From the NCBI GenBank assembly GCA_964426605.1, contig CAYRQK010000002.1:62001-126000 (forward strand): a stretch of 64,000 nt of DNA. Reading direction: 5' to 3'. The translations under genes and the position numbers were made by a program. Shown here piece by piece: positions 9,198 to 17,919 of the stretch. Position 1 is the stretch's first letter; every line of letters starts with the position of its first letter. The notes under the pieces were generated by a model. It searched no databases, had not been told where the DNA came from, and saw only the letters and a program-made list of their open reading frames with translations. This DNA is from JAGQNT01 sp964426605 (GTDB taxonomy: Bacteria > Patescibacteriota > Saccharimonadia > Saccharimonadales > UBA4665).

Positions 9198-9761
9198 TCA
9201 GCTTTCGCTGTGCTTCAGCCACTCCAGGTAGTACTGCCACTCGGCAATGCTAGCCTGGATATCATCGAAGGCACGGTGGACTTCTTTCTTCTCAAACTCC
9301 ACACCATGGGCACCCTGCATAAAGATTTTGAGCGATGACACGTCCAGCATGCGATAGTGCAACTTTAGGTCGAGTCCGGGCCACCAGTGCTCGATAAACT
9401 TGCGGTCATTGTGGATACTGTTGCCCGCTAATACTGCCGGCTCATCACCAAATTGTTGTTCGATAAGGTCGACTAATTCTTGTTCAACCTGCGCACTCGG
9501 TTTGCCAACGGCTGTTTTGCGAATAAATTCGTCACGGTTGGCTGGATAATCCTTCCACCAAATGTTCTTCTGCATGCGCTCAACCACGGTCTTTTGTGGT
9601 TGCTGCACAATCGCTTCATAGCTGGCCAGCGTTTTGAAGTTAAAGTCCGTAATCTCAGCCGCCACCTCCAGGATGACATCCTTTTGAGCATCGAGCCCGG
9701 TCATTTCAAGATCCACCCACAACAATTTCGTTGGCAGCCGTTTTTTATCAATATCAGTCAT
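9198..9761 (-). CDS. orn: Oligoribonuclease
   Basis: Orn is a 3'-5' exonuclease of the DEDDh family that degrades RNA di- to pentanucleotides at the end of mRNA decay. The ExoI motif WVDLEMTGLD contains the catalytic D and E near residues 16-18. ExoII shows as AGNSIHNDRKFI, and ExoIII as HRAFDDIQASI, which supplies the H and last D. Its 187 residues match the family. The ATG at 9761 follows AAGGGG at good spacing and overlaps the end of the upstream hydrolase gene by 8 bases, so the two are probably one transcript. An in-frame ATG further upstream lies inside that hydrolase gene and is unlikely. Confidence 0.95.
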   Translation of the reverse strand: MTDIDKKRLPTKLLWVDLEMTGLDAQKDVILEVAAEITDFNFKTLASYEAIVQQPQKTVVERMQKNIWWKDYPANRDEFIRKTAVGKPSAQVEQELVDLIEQQFGDEPAVLAGNSIHNDRKFIEHWWPGLDLKLHYRMLDVSSLKIFMQGAHGVEFEKKEVHRAFDDIQASIAEWQYYLEWLKHSES

Positions 9762-10527
9762 GCATATTCCCCTTAAGCCAGCTGGCAGTTTCTTGAAATA
9801 ACCGTATAACAACTTCGTCCGAATCCTCAAACTGATGATGCGCATCGGCAATCACCACCTGTCGTTTTGGCTCATCAGCCGATTCGACATATCGCTTGCC
9901 CAAATGAGTCATACTACCCTGCCCGGCGGAGATAACCTCAATTGGGTAACCTTTATGCGCAGCCCAGGCCGAGGTGTCTCCTAGCCGCTTGTCATATTCA
10001 CGCTGAGCCGTAGGAACAATGTAGCCATAGCCGCCCCTGACAATTGTCATATCACCTACGACCTCTTCCGAGAAATCCAGATCCAATTCGGCGTCCTGCC
10101 AAACACTGCCATGCGTTGGGTCCCATAGGACTGCACCGTCCAGCTTGGCATCACTTTTTAGAATTGTAAGCCCACCATAGCTATGCCCAACACCAAAGAC
10201 AGTCTTGGCACCTCGGTCACGGATATACTCAATCACCGCCGTGAAGTCAGCTGCATGTGTGTCCAATGTACAATCGAGAAGATCACGCGTATCTGGGCTG
10301 AAGTCGTACATAAACAGCCGAAGACTAGCAAAGCCCTGCTCATACAGATATCGTGCGCCAAGGTATTGCAGTAATTCATTACCTTCACCCGGACGACCAT
10401 GTACCATAACAACAAGTGGCTGATCAAAAGAGCCACGCAAAATCGCCTTTAGTTTTAGTCCATCCGTATCCGGTAAGTTAATATACAGCGTCTCTTCGGG
10501 GACAGACCGATAGCTCATCTCGCTCAT
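9754..10527 (-). CDS. Alpha/beta hydrolase
   Basis: The sequence VVMVHGRPG near residue 40 is the oxyanion-hole strand and turn. GVGHSYGG near residue 115 is the nucleophile elbow, with Ser as the nucleophile. A late Asp in the VVIADAHHQF region and the His next to it complete a plausible triad. This is a serine hydrolase of the alpha/beta fold in the cytoplasm, since no signal peptide is present; the substrate cannot be predicted. A TATACT box ends 7 nt before the ATG, again suggesting a leaderless mRNA. It overlaps orn downstream. Confidence 0.85.
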   Translation of the reverse strand: MSEMSYRSVPEETLYINLPDTDGLKLKAILRGSFDQPLVVMVHGRPGEGNELLQYLGARYLYEQGFASLRLFMYDFSPDTRDLLDCTLDTHAADFTAVIEYIRDRGAKTVFGVGHSYGGLTILKSDAKLDGAVLWDPTHGSVWQDAELDLDFSEEVVGDMTIVRGGYGYIVPTAQREYDKRLGDTSAWAAHKGYPIEVISAGQGSMTHLGKRYVESADEPKRQVVIADAHHQFEDSDEVVIRLFQETASWLKGNMHD

Positions 10528-10534
10528 TGGTCCT

Positions 10535-10540
10535 AGTATA
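10535..10540 (-). promoter_or_regulatory. -10 box of the hydrolase-orn operon
   Basis: TATACT on the minus strand ends 7 nt before the hydrolase ATG. Confidence 0.5.
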
Positions 10541-10608
10541 CCCCTGTTATCGCCAACCTCAAACCCCCTATTCTAGGTTCAAACCTGACATGCACCTCTC
10601 GGCGGAAC

Positions 10609-11190
10609 CTATTCTGGAGCGTCTTCGACAGGACTAACACGTAGTGGTTTGAGCGCCTCGGCCCAACGCACCAGCTCATCGAGCATTAATCGCGCCATGT
10701 CCTGGTGCTTGCGCTCGGGCGTCAGCACGCCGTCAGCGATGTTGTTCTGTACAAAATGGAACGACACGCTCTCGGGCAGCGGCATGATCTTGACACTGGT
10801 CAACAGCGGCTTGGCCGCCTGAATCGAGCGCAGGCCGCCCGACATACCACCATAACCGACAAAACCGGCTGGCTTGTAGCTCCACTCCTGCGACAAATAG
10901 TCGATAGCGTTGACCAGAGCACCCGGCACAAAATAGTCGTACTCCGGCGTCACAAACACAAAGGCATCGGCCGGCTCAATCAGCCGGCTCCAACGCTTGG
11001 TGTGCTCGAATTGATACTTGTGCATCAGCGGGTGGTTGGGCTCATCCAGCACCGGTAAGCCGACTTCCTTGAGGTCAATCATTTCTACGTCGAAGCCACC
11101 ATGCTCGCGGGCATACCGGCTAAACCACTCGGCGACCGTGCTGCCAACCCTGCCCTCTCGAGTGCTTACGGTGATAACTGCTAACTTCAT
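10609..11190 (-). CDS. NADPH-dependent FMN reductase family protein (copy A)
   Basis: This flavodoxin-like oxidoreductase reduces FMN or quinone-like substrates with NAD(P)H. It starts VITVSTREGRVG, the phosphate-binding loop after the first strand, and has FVTPEYDYFVPGALVNAID near residue 80, the FMN-ring contact that is the signature of the family. It has 193 residues, as expected. It lies 19 bases after a second, related gene at 11210 in the same direction, so the pair is probably one transcript. The divergent HxlR regulator nearby commonly controls such enzymes. Confidence 0.9.
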   Translation of the reverse strand: MKLAVITVSTREGRVGSTVAEWFSRYAREHGGFDVEMIDLKEVGLPVLDEPNHPLMHKYQFEHTKRWSRLIEPADAFVFVTPEYDYFVPGALVNAIDYLSQEWSYKPAGFVGYGGMSGGLRSIQAAKPLLTSVKIMPLPESVSFHFVQNNIADGVLTPERKHQDMARLMLDELVRWAEALKPLRVSPVEDAPE

Positions 11191-11209
11191 AATCCCCTGC
11201 CTATTCTAA

Positions 11210-11794
11210 TTATCGTGTGCTACGAGCAGCACCGAGTGCATCGGCGTACCACACCAGGCTGTCGACCAGCATGGCGAGATTTGCCTGCGGGCTGTACGGA
11301 CCATCTTGCAGCTCGGCTTTTAAGATACCATCATCGTCGATAGCCTCACCGACCTGGTCCGTAAAGAACAGCGCGTTGGGCAAAGTTACGACACCATTAC
11401 CTGGCAATGTGATGCGCAGACTGGCAACAGCCTGGGATCCACCGGTCGCGCCGTGGCCCACAATAGCAACTGGCTTGTCGACAACCTCATTGCCCGTGTT
11501 GTCGAGTGCATTTTTCAGTACACCAGAATATGATCGATTGTACTCGGGAGTTACGATCGCGTAGCCGTCAAACTCGGCAATTTTATCGAGCCATTTCTGG
11601 ACTGCTGGTGACGGTGTGCGTGCCGGATTGTAGCGCGGGGGCATTGGCTCATCAAAAAATGGCAGTGGATAGTCACGCAAGTCGAGCATCTCAACCTCGG
11701 CCTTGGTACCGATTTCTTTGGCAACCCAACGAGCCAATTTGTCAGTGACGCGACCTTCGCGCGTACTACCCATGATTACAGCAATCTTTGTCAT
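11210..11794 (-). CDS. NADPH-dependent FMN reductase family protein (copy B)
   Basis: This is a paralogue of the neighbouring gene at 10609. Its N-terminal VIMGSTREGRVTDKLA and the block VTPEYNRSYSGVLKNALDN correspond to the flavin-binding loops of the family. It is the first gene of the pair. AAAGGAAAA stands just before the ATG, and a TATAAT box lies further upstream at 11811-11816. The operator-like repeats between this gene and the HxlR gene suggest redox or electrophile-responsive control, which is an inference from family context. Confidence 0.9.
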   Translation of the reverse strand: MTKIAVIMGSTREGRVTDKLARWVAKEIGTKAEVEMLDLRDYPLPFFDEPMPPRYNPARTPSPAVQKWLDKIAEFDGYAIVTPEYNRSYSGVLKNALDNTGNEVVDKPVAIVGHGATGGSQAVASLRITLPGNGVVTLPNALFFTDQVGEAIDDDGILKAELQDGPYSPQANLAMLVDSLVWYADALGAARSTR

Positions 11795-11880
11795 ATTTTT
11801 CCTTTAATCTATTATACGAATAGAACAGAGACACTCGGGGAAACGACCCACATGTCTCGAACACTACATCGCAGCTTTAT

Positions 11881-11945
11881 GGTATACTTTGTATAGTTAA
11901 TAACTAACACTAAGTATAGGGCCAATACTATACATTGTAAAGTAT
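11881..11945. promoter_or_regulatory. Candidate HxlR operator (inverted half-sites)
   Basis: ATACTTTGTATAGT at 11884-11897 and ACTATACATTGTAAAGTAT at 11927-11945 are inverted copies: both contain ATACTTT and GTATAGT, with a 5-base difference in spacing. They lie between the two divergent genes, directly before the hxlR ATG. Binding by the HxlR protein is an inference. Confidence 0.55.
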
Positions 11946-11952
11946 CAGAATT

Positions 11953-12315
11953 ATGAATACAGCCACCTCGAAACGCATCACCGAATACGACACCGAAGCC
12001 ATCGAACCAAAGGTCGGTTGCGTCGCTTCGGCCATGCAGATTATTGGCAACAAATGGACGGCACTGATCTTGCGCGACCTAGCCGCCGGGCCAAAACGAT
12101 TTAGTGAACTCGAACGATCCGTCGGCAGTATTAATCCTCGCACCCTAAGCCAGCGCCTCGACGACCTAGAGGCTCACGGTATTATTAGTAAGACAAGCTA
12201 CGCCGAAGTACCACCACGTATCGAGTACACCTTGACGGCCAAGGGCCAAGATCTCATCCCAGTCCTGCGCCAAATGGCCGAGTGGGGCAACAAGTACTAC
12301 GATCGCGACTGCTAA
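11953..12315 (+). CDS. HxlR family transcriptional regulator
   Basis: This small winged-helix repressor or activator has 120 residues. It carries the family block GCVASAMQIIGNKWTALILR with the conserved Cys near residue 22 and the Lys-Trp of the first helix, then RFSELERSVGSINPRTLSQR as the recognition helix and RIEYTLTAKG as the wing. HxlR proteins with this Cys often sense quinones or electrophiles. The divergent pair of FMN reductases is the natural target. It overlaps the converging gene at 12312 by 4 bases. Confidence 0.92.
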   Translation: MNTATSKRITEYDTEAIEPKVGCVASAMQIIGNKWTALILRDLAAGPKRFSELERSVGSINPRTLSQRLDDLEAHGIISKTSYAEVPPRIEYTLTAKGQDLIPVLRQMAEWGNKYYDRDC

Positions 12316-12698
12316 ACGGAGCCGCGCCACCAGTCCACCAACCGAGAGCCAATCTCGGGCTGACAGGTCAAGATAACCCAAGAGTAGCGGTGGTCCCGTA
12401 ACTGCAAGGCCAGCACATTGGACATCGGCTGCGGGTTGCGACCCCACGTAACACCTATCGGCCGCCGAACGTACAAGAAACTGCGAACACCCCCGCCCAT
12501 AAATCGGCCGGCCCACAGCACGCTAGGAATATCTGTGCCAGCGATGCGGAGCATTCGCCGAGGCAAGACATACTGCGCCGCCCAGTTCAGATCTATTATC
12601 TGTGACCTGGAGATGCTCAGCCGGCGCTTGAGTGCCCAGAATACCTCCATACCCTCAAGCGTAATGGTCAATGTGTCACCTTCGGCTAGAAACTTCAC
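12312..12698 (-). CDS. Hypothetical protein, possibly PH-like
   Basis: The 128-residue protein has no membrane helix. The alternation of strands, the ending WVILTCQPEIGSRLVDWW helix, and the segment YSWVILTC suggest a bacterial PH-like domain, but the resemblance is weak. It begins with GTG overlapping the msrB stop codon (GTGA), so it is translationally coupled to msrB. No function can be assigned. Confidence 0.65.
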   Translation of the reverse strand: MKFLAEGDTLTITLEGMEVFWALKRRLSISRSQIIDLNWAAQYVLPRRMLRIAGTDIPSVLWAGRFMGGGVRSFLYVRRPIGVTWGRNPQPMSNVLALQLRDHRYSWVILTCQPEIGSRLVDWWRGSV

Positions 12699-13090
12699 GT
12701 TTTCTTTTCCCTGAAATCGAGCGCGACTGAATTAATACAATAGTGTTGGCCGTTAGGTGACGAAGGATCTTCAAATAAGTGCCCGAGGTGGCTGCCACAA
12801 TGCGCGCACACAACTTCGGTGCGGTGCATGCCGAAGCCATCGTCGGCATGCGTCTCTACTGCGCCTTCGGCTGCAGCTTGGCTAAAGCTGGGCCAACCGA
12901 TGAGACCCGGCATAGTCGATTCGTACTTACTGTCGCTCAAAAACACGACGCTACCGCAGGCCGCACAAACATAATCGCCGGTTTTGTCATTGTGCAGTAA
13001 TGCGCCGGTACCGGGCACCTCCGTGCCCTTCTCGCGCAGTACGCGGTACTGTGCGGGCGTTAATTTAGCCTTGAAATCATCCTCGTCCAT
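12695..13090 (-). CDS. msrB: Peptide methionine-R-sulfoxide reductase MsrB
   Basis: MsrB repairs the R-epimer of oxidised methionine in proteins. Two CxxC pairs (CAACG and CAHCG) bind the structural zinc, GWPSF is the substrate-site motif, and HYCINSVALDF contains the catalytic Cys; the residue before Tyr is His where Arg is common. I chose the ATG at 13090, which has AGGGGG at good spacing; an in-frame ATG at 13117 is possible. The gene is coupled by GTGA to the next gene. Confidence 0.95.
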   Translation of the reverse strand: MDEDDFKAKLTPAQYRVLREKGTEVPGTGALLHNDKTGDYVCAACGSVVFLSDSKYESTMPGLIGWPSFSQAAAEGAVETHADDGFGMHRTEVVCAHCGSHLGHLFEDPSSPNGQHYCINSVALDFREKKT

Positions 13091-13206
13091 TCTGCCCCCT
13101 ATCATCTCATCATACACCCCGTGCGAGGCCGCGGTATTGAATTACTGAGCACCGAGGAGTCGCTCTGCCCTTTTGCGTACAATAATCGCCCGAACGGCCA
13201 TGTGGC

Positions 13207-14868
13207 CTACATCCTTTCGGGGGCGGTGATGCCGAGCAGCTCGAGGCCGCTCTTGAGCGTGTCGGCGTAGTGTTGCACCAGCTGTAATCGAGCCGCCTGG
13301 CGCTCGTCACCAATCACCCGGTTATGCTCATAAAAACGATTGAACTGTTGGGCTAATTCATATAAATAGGTGCAGATATGGTGCGGCATCAGCTCGGTCG
13401 TGGCTCGCTCGACAACCTCGGTGTACTCGGTAATGGTGCGCAGTAAGCTGCGCTCGTCGGCAGTGAGCTCGTTGAGTTCGCCAGTTGGCTGATCTGCCTT
13501 GGCTAGGATACTGCGTGCTCGGGCATGGGCATACTGCAGGTACGGGCCGCTATTGCCCTCGAGCGCAATCGACTCTTTGGGGTCATAGGTGATGTCACCA
13601 CCAACACGGTTCTTAGCAAAGGCGTACTTGACGGCCGCCAGAATGGTCTCTTCGTTTGGATTAGTACCGGACTCGGCACCAGCATCACGAGCAGCCTGGA
13701 GAATCTCCAGCGCTGTGACCACGTTGCCTTTGCGGCTACTCATCTTAACTCCGCCCTGCAACTTGACCACACCGTGCGTCAGATGTGTGGTGCGCTCGGC
13801 CGGCTCGGGTGCAAACTGCTTGATGGCGGCCAGCACCACTTGCATGTACTGGGCCTGCTCGTTGGCGGTGATGATGATGGACTGGTCGAAATGATAGTCA
13901 TTCCATTTGGTCAGGGACAAGCCAACGTCTTTGGTTTCGTAGGTCGGCAAGCCCGCGCCGTTAATAAACACTCGAGTATGCAGATCGAACTGCTCGCCAG
14001 CAAAGACCACAGCCCCATCGCTGGCACTAAAAACGCCCTTTTGCTGCTGTTCTTGCACGGTTTTGAAGCCGAGCGCCGTAACTTCACTCTCCGGTATATA
14101 GCGGTCGAATGGCACTACCTGCAGCTGCAAGTAGAGCGTCGCGAAGTAATCGTAGCTCCACTGGCGGCAGGTCCAATATATCTGCGCAAAGGGTGAGTCG
14201 TGGTCTCCATCGGCCTGCAGCTGATATACGCGCCTATTGGCAGCCACAACCTCAGCCTTGGCAACCTCATCGTCTTCGTAGGCATTATTGCCCTCGACAT
14301 AGCGGTTGCCAAGCCATGCTGGCCGTTCGGCCTCTACAACATCGCGTAGCTTCTCGGGAAATTCCCCGCCCAGAGTCTGGACAATCGCCCACATGCTTTT
14401 GCCCACATGCAGCCCGACATCACCACCATAGTTAATGCGAGTCGTCTTGGCACCAGCGTGCTCCACCAGCCGAGCAATGGTGTCGCCAACTAGCGTGGTA
14501 TACAGATGTCCAGCGTGCAGTGGCTTGAATGGATTGGGGTCAGAGTATTCGACTAGCACTGTTTGGCCAGCGAGCGACTGGGTTGATTGAGTCGCCAATC
14601 CAGCCACCAATGCTCGGTCGGTCAACGTTATATTCAAAAACCCTGGGCCAGCCACCGCAACCGATTGCACATCTGGCGATTGCAGCCTACCGGCAATCGC
14701 CTGGGCGATCTCACGTGGATTTTTGCCGAGTTGCTTGCTCAATTGCAGTGCGATATTTGTCGCAAAGTCACCAAACTGTTCGTCGGTACGAGCTAGCTCA
14801 ACCGGCACATCCAGCCCAAACAAATCGTGCACCACGGCTGCAATCGCAACTTCAAGTTCCTGCTTCAT
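13207..14868 (-). CDS. argS: Arginyl-tRNA synthetase
   Basis: ArgS charges tRNA-Arg. The N-terminal additive domain (residues 1-90) is followed by the class I signature HAGHLYTTLVGD as HIGH motif and by KMSSRKGNVV as KMSKS-like motif near residue 375. The C-terminal DALR anticodon-binding domain ends in LLGITAPERM, a typical ArgS tail. A length of 553 residues is standard. A TATACT box ends 10 nt before the ATG with no Shine-Dalgarno. Confidence 0.97.
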   Translation of the reverse strand: MKQELEVAIAAVVHDLFGLDVPVELARTDEQFGDFATNIALQLSKQLGKNPREIAQAIAGRLQSPDVQSVAVAGPGFLNITLTDRALVAGLATQSTQSLAGQTVLVEYSDPNPFKPLHAGHLYTTLVGDTIARLVEHAGAKTTRINYGGDVGLHVGKSMWAIVQTLGGEFPEKLRDVVEAERPAWLGNRYVEGNNAYEDDEVAKAEVVAANRRVYQLQADGDHDSPFAQIYWTCRQWSYDYFATLYLQLQVVPFDRYIPESEVTALGFKTVQEQQQKGVFSASDGAVVFAGEQFDLHTRVFINGAGLPTYETKDVGLSLTKWNDYHFDQSIIITANEQAQYMQVVLAAIKQFAPEPAERTTHLTHGVVKLQGGVKMSSRKGNVVTALEILQAARDAGAESGTNPNEETILAAVKYAFAKNRVGGDITYDPKESIALEGNSGPYLQYAHARARSILAKADQPTGELNELTADERSLLRTITEYTEVVERATTELMPHHICTYLYELAQQFNRFYEHNRVIGDERQAARLQLVQHYADTLKSGLELLGITAPERM

Positions 14869-14878
14869 TACGGCCCTA

Positions 14879-14884
14879 AGTATA
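14879..14884 (-). promoter_or_regulatory. -10 box of argS
   Basis: TATACT on the minus strand ends 10 nt before the argS ATG. Confidence 0.5.
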
Positions 14885-14894
14885 CCAGAGACTA

Positions 14895-15581
14895 TCAGAG
14901 GTCGCGAACCGTCGTATGTCGCGACAGATTAGCCAGCCGCCAACCCACCACATACATACCGCCCAAGAGAGCAAAAAACGCGGCCACCGTACCGGCCATC
15001 GCATGATAGCCCGATGTCCGTACGATGCGATCAGACAGATCAAACAGTAGGCCAGCCGGGCTCGACAGCACATCCCAGCTGTTCCACCGCAGGTCACGGC
15101 CAATGTAAATGGCAAAGCTACAGGCCAGCAAGACAAATCCGACGCCGGCAGCGCTAGTCCGCGGCGACAAACGCTTGCGCAGTTCCAAATGAAACATGTA
15201 GACGCTACAAAACCCTAGTAGGAGCCCGGTAAATACAAACATGGTAAACAAAATGGCGTCGTAGAGAATGTTGCCGTACACGATATCCTGCAAGTGGATA
15301 TAATCACTCACCAGATAAAAACTATTGGGCAAGAATAGCAACCACGCCAAGCTCAATAACAACATGGGCCAACTAGACCACGCTCGGGTACGCAGACCCC
15401 GCACCAGCAATGCCACGAGCACGAGTGGTATCCAAGCCAGCACCAAATTCCAGGGCAGATAACTAAAAGCAACTTGTCCAATATCGACGACACGCCATAT
15501 GTAAAAAGCCGCACACAGCAGAGTTGCCAGCCCCAGCGCCTGTACTACTCCCGCTATTGCCGAATGTCGTGACGACATCAT
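14895..15581 (-). CDS. DUF1361 integral membrane protein
   Basis: The protein has six or seven hydrophobic segments and carries the family's conserved LLFLPNSFYLVSDYIHL block near residue 75, followed by a loop with the HLELRKR sequence. DUF1361 proteins are of unknown function. I set the start at the ATG pair 15581/15578; the longer open frame upstream has no hydrophobic or conserved sequence and overlaps the cupin gene. A TATACT box lies 6 to 9 nt before these codons. Confidence 0.8.
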   Translation of the reverse strand: MMSSRHSAIAGVVQALGLATLLCAAFYIWRVVDIGQVAFSYLPWNLVLAWIPLVLVALLVRGLRTRAWSSWPMLLLSLAWLLFLPNSFYLVSDYIHLQDIVYGNILYDAILFTMFVFTGLLLGFCSVYMFHLELRKRLSPRTSAAGVGFVLLACSFAIYIGRDLRWNSWDVLSSPAGLLFDLSDRIVRTSGYHAMAGTVAAFFALLGGMYVVGWRLANLSRHTTVRDL

Positions 15582-15587
15582 AGCCTT

Positions 15588-15593
15588 AGTATA
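15588..15593 (-). promoter_or_regulatory. -10 box of the DUF1361 gene
   Basis: TATACT on the minus strand ends 6 nt before the ATG at 15581. Confidence 0.45.
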
Positions 15594-15609
15594 CCGTACG
15601 TTGCGTGAC

Positions 15610-16050
15610 TCAAGCTTTGCCGCGCTCGACCTTGCGCTGATCGGGCGTCTCATCGGGACGAGCATAGTCGTCCTCAAGCCGGTAGGTTGTGCCGGCCTCA
15701 GGAGTCGATGACTCAATAATGTCACAATCGGTGATGCCGCATAGCCGGTGCCGCTGACCGATGCATGTTCGATATCCCGTGAAGGGTTTCAGCTCAGTTT
15801 CAATTAGGTCACCCTGGTCGTTATCCCAGACAATTTTAGCCCGGCCCTTGATGAGGAAATAGCCTTCCTGCTTCTCGTCGTGCACCTGCATGCTCAAACG
15901 CTTGCCAGCGTCAATATGCAGCAATTTACCCATGTACGGCAAACCCTCGGGCACCCAGTGCAGCTCGTAACCCCATGGTTTATCGACTTTCCTCAAATAT
16001 TCGTCGTTCGTGAACCCTTTCGGATCGAAATACGGAACATCGCCAGTCAT
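15610..16050 (-). CDS. Cupin protein, mannose-6-phosphate isomerase type II-like
   Basis: This 146-residue single cupin resembles the C-terminal half of type II mannose-6-phosphate isomerases. PWGYELHW at the start, the LSMQVHDEKQEGYFLIKG block and the GQRHRLCG block hold the metal-binding residues. The ATG at 16050 lies 1 base after the stop of the preceding phosphosugar isomerase gene, so the two are translated together. The pair suggests interconversion or supply of mannose-6-phosphate for nucleotide-sugar synthesis. Enzymatic activity is inferred, because a sugar-sensing cupin is also possible. Confidence 0.8.
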   Translation of the reverse strand: MTGDVPYFDPKGFTNDEYLRKVDKPWGYELHWVPEGLPYMGKLLHIDAGKRLSMQVHDEKQEGYFLIKGRAKIVWDNDQGDLIETELKPFTGYRTCIGQRHRLCGITDCDIIESSTPEAGTTYRLEDDYARPDETPDQRKVERGKA

Positions 16051-16051
16051 A

Positions 16052-17095
16052 CTAGGCAACAAGCTCCTTTTTAAACTTCTCGACAAGTTCAACCGGCGCC
16101 GGATTCAGACCATTGGCAATACCAGTGTAGAGCGTCACGAAATCACCGAGTGCGATAGCCCAGAGCAACTGTTCAAGTATAGTTTCGCCCTGCACTTGTA
16201 CGATCTCTGGCGCCGGACGCATGCCGGACAATAATCGCTCGCTCACCTCAAAGCGCTTTTGCACCCGTGGATTTTCGAGATCACTACGAAGATCGACTAC
16301 CAGGTATGGCTTATCGACCGGCTGTTTGCTCCAACCGATAAATTCGTTGTGGTTAAACTCGGGATACTGTCCGGTCCAAGCAACTTGCTTGGCGTTCTCG
16401 TTGAAGCTAATCTTCCACTTGTACGCCGCTGGGAATAATTTTGGTCCACCATAGATCACAACCGACTTACCAAGTGCTTCCTGGGCTAATTGCTTAGCCT
16501 GATTCTGGGCAGCCGGAACCGTCGGCAGCCACTGCTGGACCGAGGTGTTCAAGAACTGCGTGGCTTCCTCAAGTGCCGGCACATAGTCATCGTCCATGAC
16601 CTCAACAATCTTTAGGATGTCGAGTAAGAGGCGGAAGTTATAAAATACAGCGTACCTCGGCTGCTCAACTTTGGGTAGAATGCCATGGAGATACTGCTTA
16701 GCCTCGGCAGCCTCTTGCAACTTACCACCACCGGTAATAATGGCGATTTGGGCACCAGCAGCCTCAGCCTGCCCGAGCGCACTTAGTGTTTCCTCTGTGT
16801 TGCCCGAGTAGCTGGCCGCAATGACTAGCGTATGGTTGTCGACGTACGATGGTAAATCATAATCACGCACCACTTCAAACGGTATACGTAGCCGGGGCCA
16901 CACGTGGATCAAGGTGGCCGCTAACACCGAACCACCCATACCGGCATAGACAACCTTGGTTATGTCATGAAAGTCCGTGTTACCCTCGAGCTGAAACCGG
17001 TGCAACAGCTGATCTGGCTGCTTCTCGGCAATGCCTAATGTGTCATTTGCATCTCGGTCATGAATTAGTTTCAAATCATCTAGTACTGCGCTCAT
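16052..17095 (-). CDS. Bifunctional phosphoglucose/phosphomannose isomerase (SIS domains)
   Basis: The 347-residue protein has two SIS domains. The first shows YAGMGGSVLAA near residue 50 and IAASYSGNTEETL near residue 95 (phosphate-binding Ser-Gly-Asn-Thr). The second shows NEFIGW near residue 235, the PGI/PMI C-terminal family motif with catalytic Glu/His context. It interconverts glucose-6-P, fructose-6-P and probably mannose-6-P in the cytoplasm. ATAGGAGAT precedes the ATG. It forms a two-gene unit with the cupin gene. Confidence 0.9.
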   Translation of the reverse strand: MSAVLDDLKLIHDRDANDTLGIAEKQPDQLLHRFQLEGNTDFHDITKVVYAGMGGSVLAATLIHVWPRLRIPFEVVRDYDLPSYVDNHTLVIAASYSGNTEETLSALGQAEAAGAQIAIITGGGKLQEAAEAKQYLHGILPKVEQPRYAVFYNFRLLLDILKIVEVMDDDYVPALEEATQFLNTSVQQWLPTVPAAQNQAKQLAQEALGKSVVIYGGPKLFPAAYKWKISFNENAKQVAWTGQYPEFNHNEFIGWSKQPVDKPYLVVDLRSDLENPRVQKRFEVSERLLSGMRPAPEIVQVQGETILEQLLWAIALGDFVTLYTGIANGLNPAPVELVEKFKKELVA

Positions 17096-17303
17096 ATCGG
17101 ATCTCCTATCTACTTAAGTGAGCCCTCGTTGCATTATAGGCCACTACATACGCACGTGTTCACACGCCGAGTACAGCCGCCTGCCTTTCCGAGACCAGAT
17201 AATAGGCAATCTCATGCGGAACCATAAAACTCTTGTGCTTACATCAGCAATGTATGTATAGTATAGCTTAAGATAAGCGCGTTAATGCACCAGGGGAGGG
17301 ACA

Positions 17304-17777
17304 ATGTTTGGGCACGACGACAACAATACTGATAGTGCGCCAGCGGACCAGTTTGGGCCACGAGTAGGCGGCAATACTGGTCCGGCCACGACGGCCGTCG
17401 ATGATAATAGCGCGTCGCCAGCTTTCACATCAAGCGCCCCAAGCGATGACAATGCAGTGCCCGAGCCCCTTGACGATCCCACCCCTGTTGTTTCAGTCCC
17501 TTCAGTCAAAGATCCAAGTACGTCCGTAACGGCCAATAGCCTCATTGATATCAAGCAAGATGCGCTTAAGCAGCTGAGTCCGCTGGTCGGTCACCTCGAG
17601 CAAACTCCCGAGGAAAGATTCCGCACCACCATGATGATGATCCAAGCTAGTGACGACCAAAGCCTCATCAAGGATGCCTACGCCGCCGCTCAGGCCATCC
17701 CCGATGAGAAGATCCGTGCCCAGGCCCTACTCGACATCGTTAATGAGATCAACTACTTCACCCAACACACCAGCTAG
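17304..17777 (+). CDS. Hypothetical protein, disordered N-terminus and helical C-terminus
   Basis: The first 80 residues are rich in Asp, Pro, Ser and Thr and look disordered. The last 70 form predicted helices (SLIDIKQDALKQLSPLVGHL and onward). No membrane segment or signal peptide is present. I do not recognise the family. The start has GGGGAGGGA at good spacing, and a TATAGT box lies about 40 bases upstream. A clear terminator follows, so this is a single-gene transcript. Confidence 0.8.
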   Translation: MFGHDDNNTDSAPADQFGPRVGGNTGPATTAVDDNSASPAFTSSAPSDDNAVPEPLDDPTPVVSVPSVKDPSTSVTANSLIDIKQDALKQLSPLVGHLEQTPEERFRTTMMMIQASDDQSLIKDAYAAAQAIPDEKIRAQALLDIVNEINYFTQHTS

Positions 17778-17800
17778 ACTGTAGAACTTTCAATCAAAAC

Positions 17801-17835
17801 TAATAAAACCTCGGAATGAATCCGGGGTTTTATTA
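17801..17835 (+). terminator. Rho-independent terminator
   Basis: TAATAAAACCTCGGA pairs with TCCGGGGTTTTATTA around a 5-base loop, with one G-T pair. It ends the transcript of the 17304 gene. Confidence 0.85.
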
Positions 17836-17889
17836 GTGAGCATCAGGAAAAGAATAGCCCGAGCAACGGATTACCCCGTGCCCGGCGCG

Positions 17890-17915
17890 ATGAGAGAAAC
17901 CTAGGTTTCTCTCAT
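17890..17915. terminator. Perfect 26-bp palindrome after groEL
   Basis: ATGAGAGAAACC and its exact complement form a perfect palindrome 4 bases after the groEL stop codon. It has no T-run, so it may be a factor-assisted terminator or an mRNA-stabilising hairpin. Confidence 0.6.
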
Positions 17916-17919
17916 GAAC

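Noticed and set aside
13110..13313. 67-codon minus-strand frame between argS and msrB
   Set aside because: It overlaps the argS 3' end in another frame, has a Cys/Arg-rich random composition and no ribosome site.
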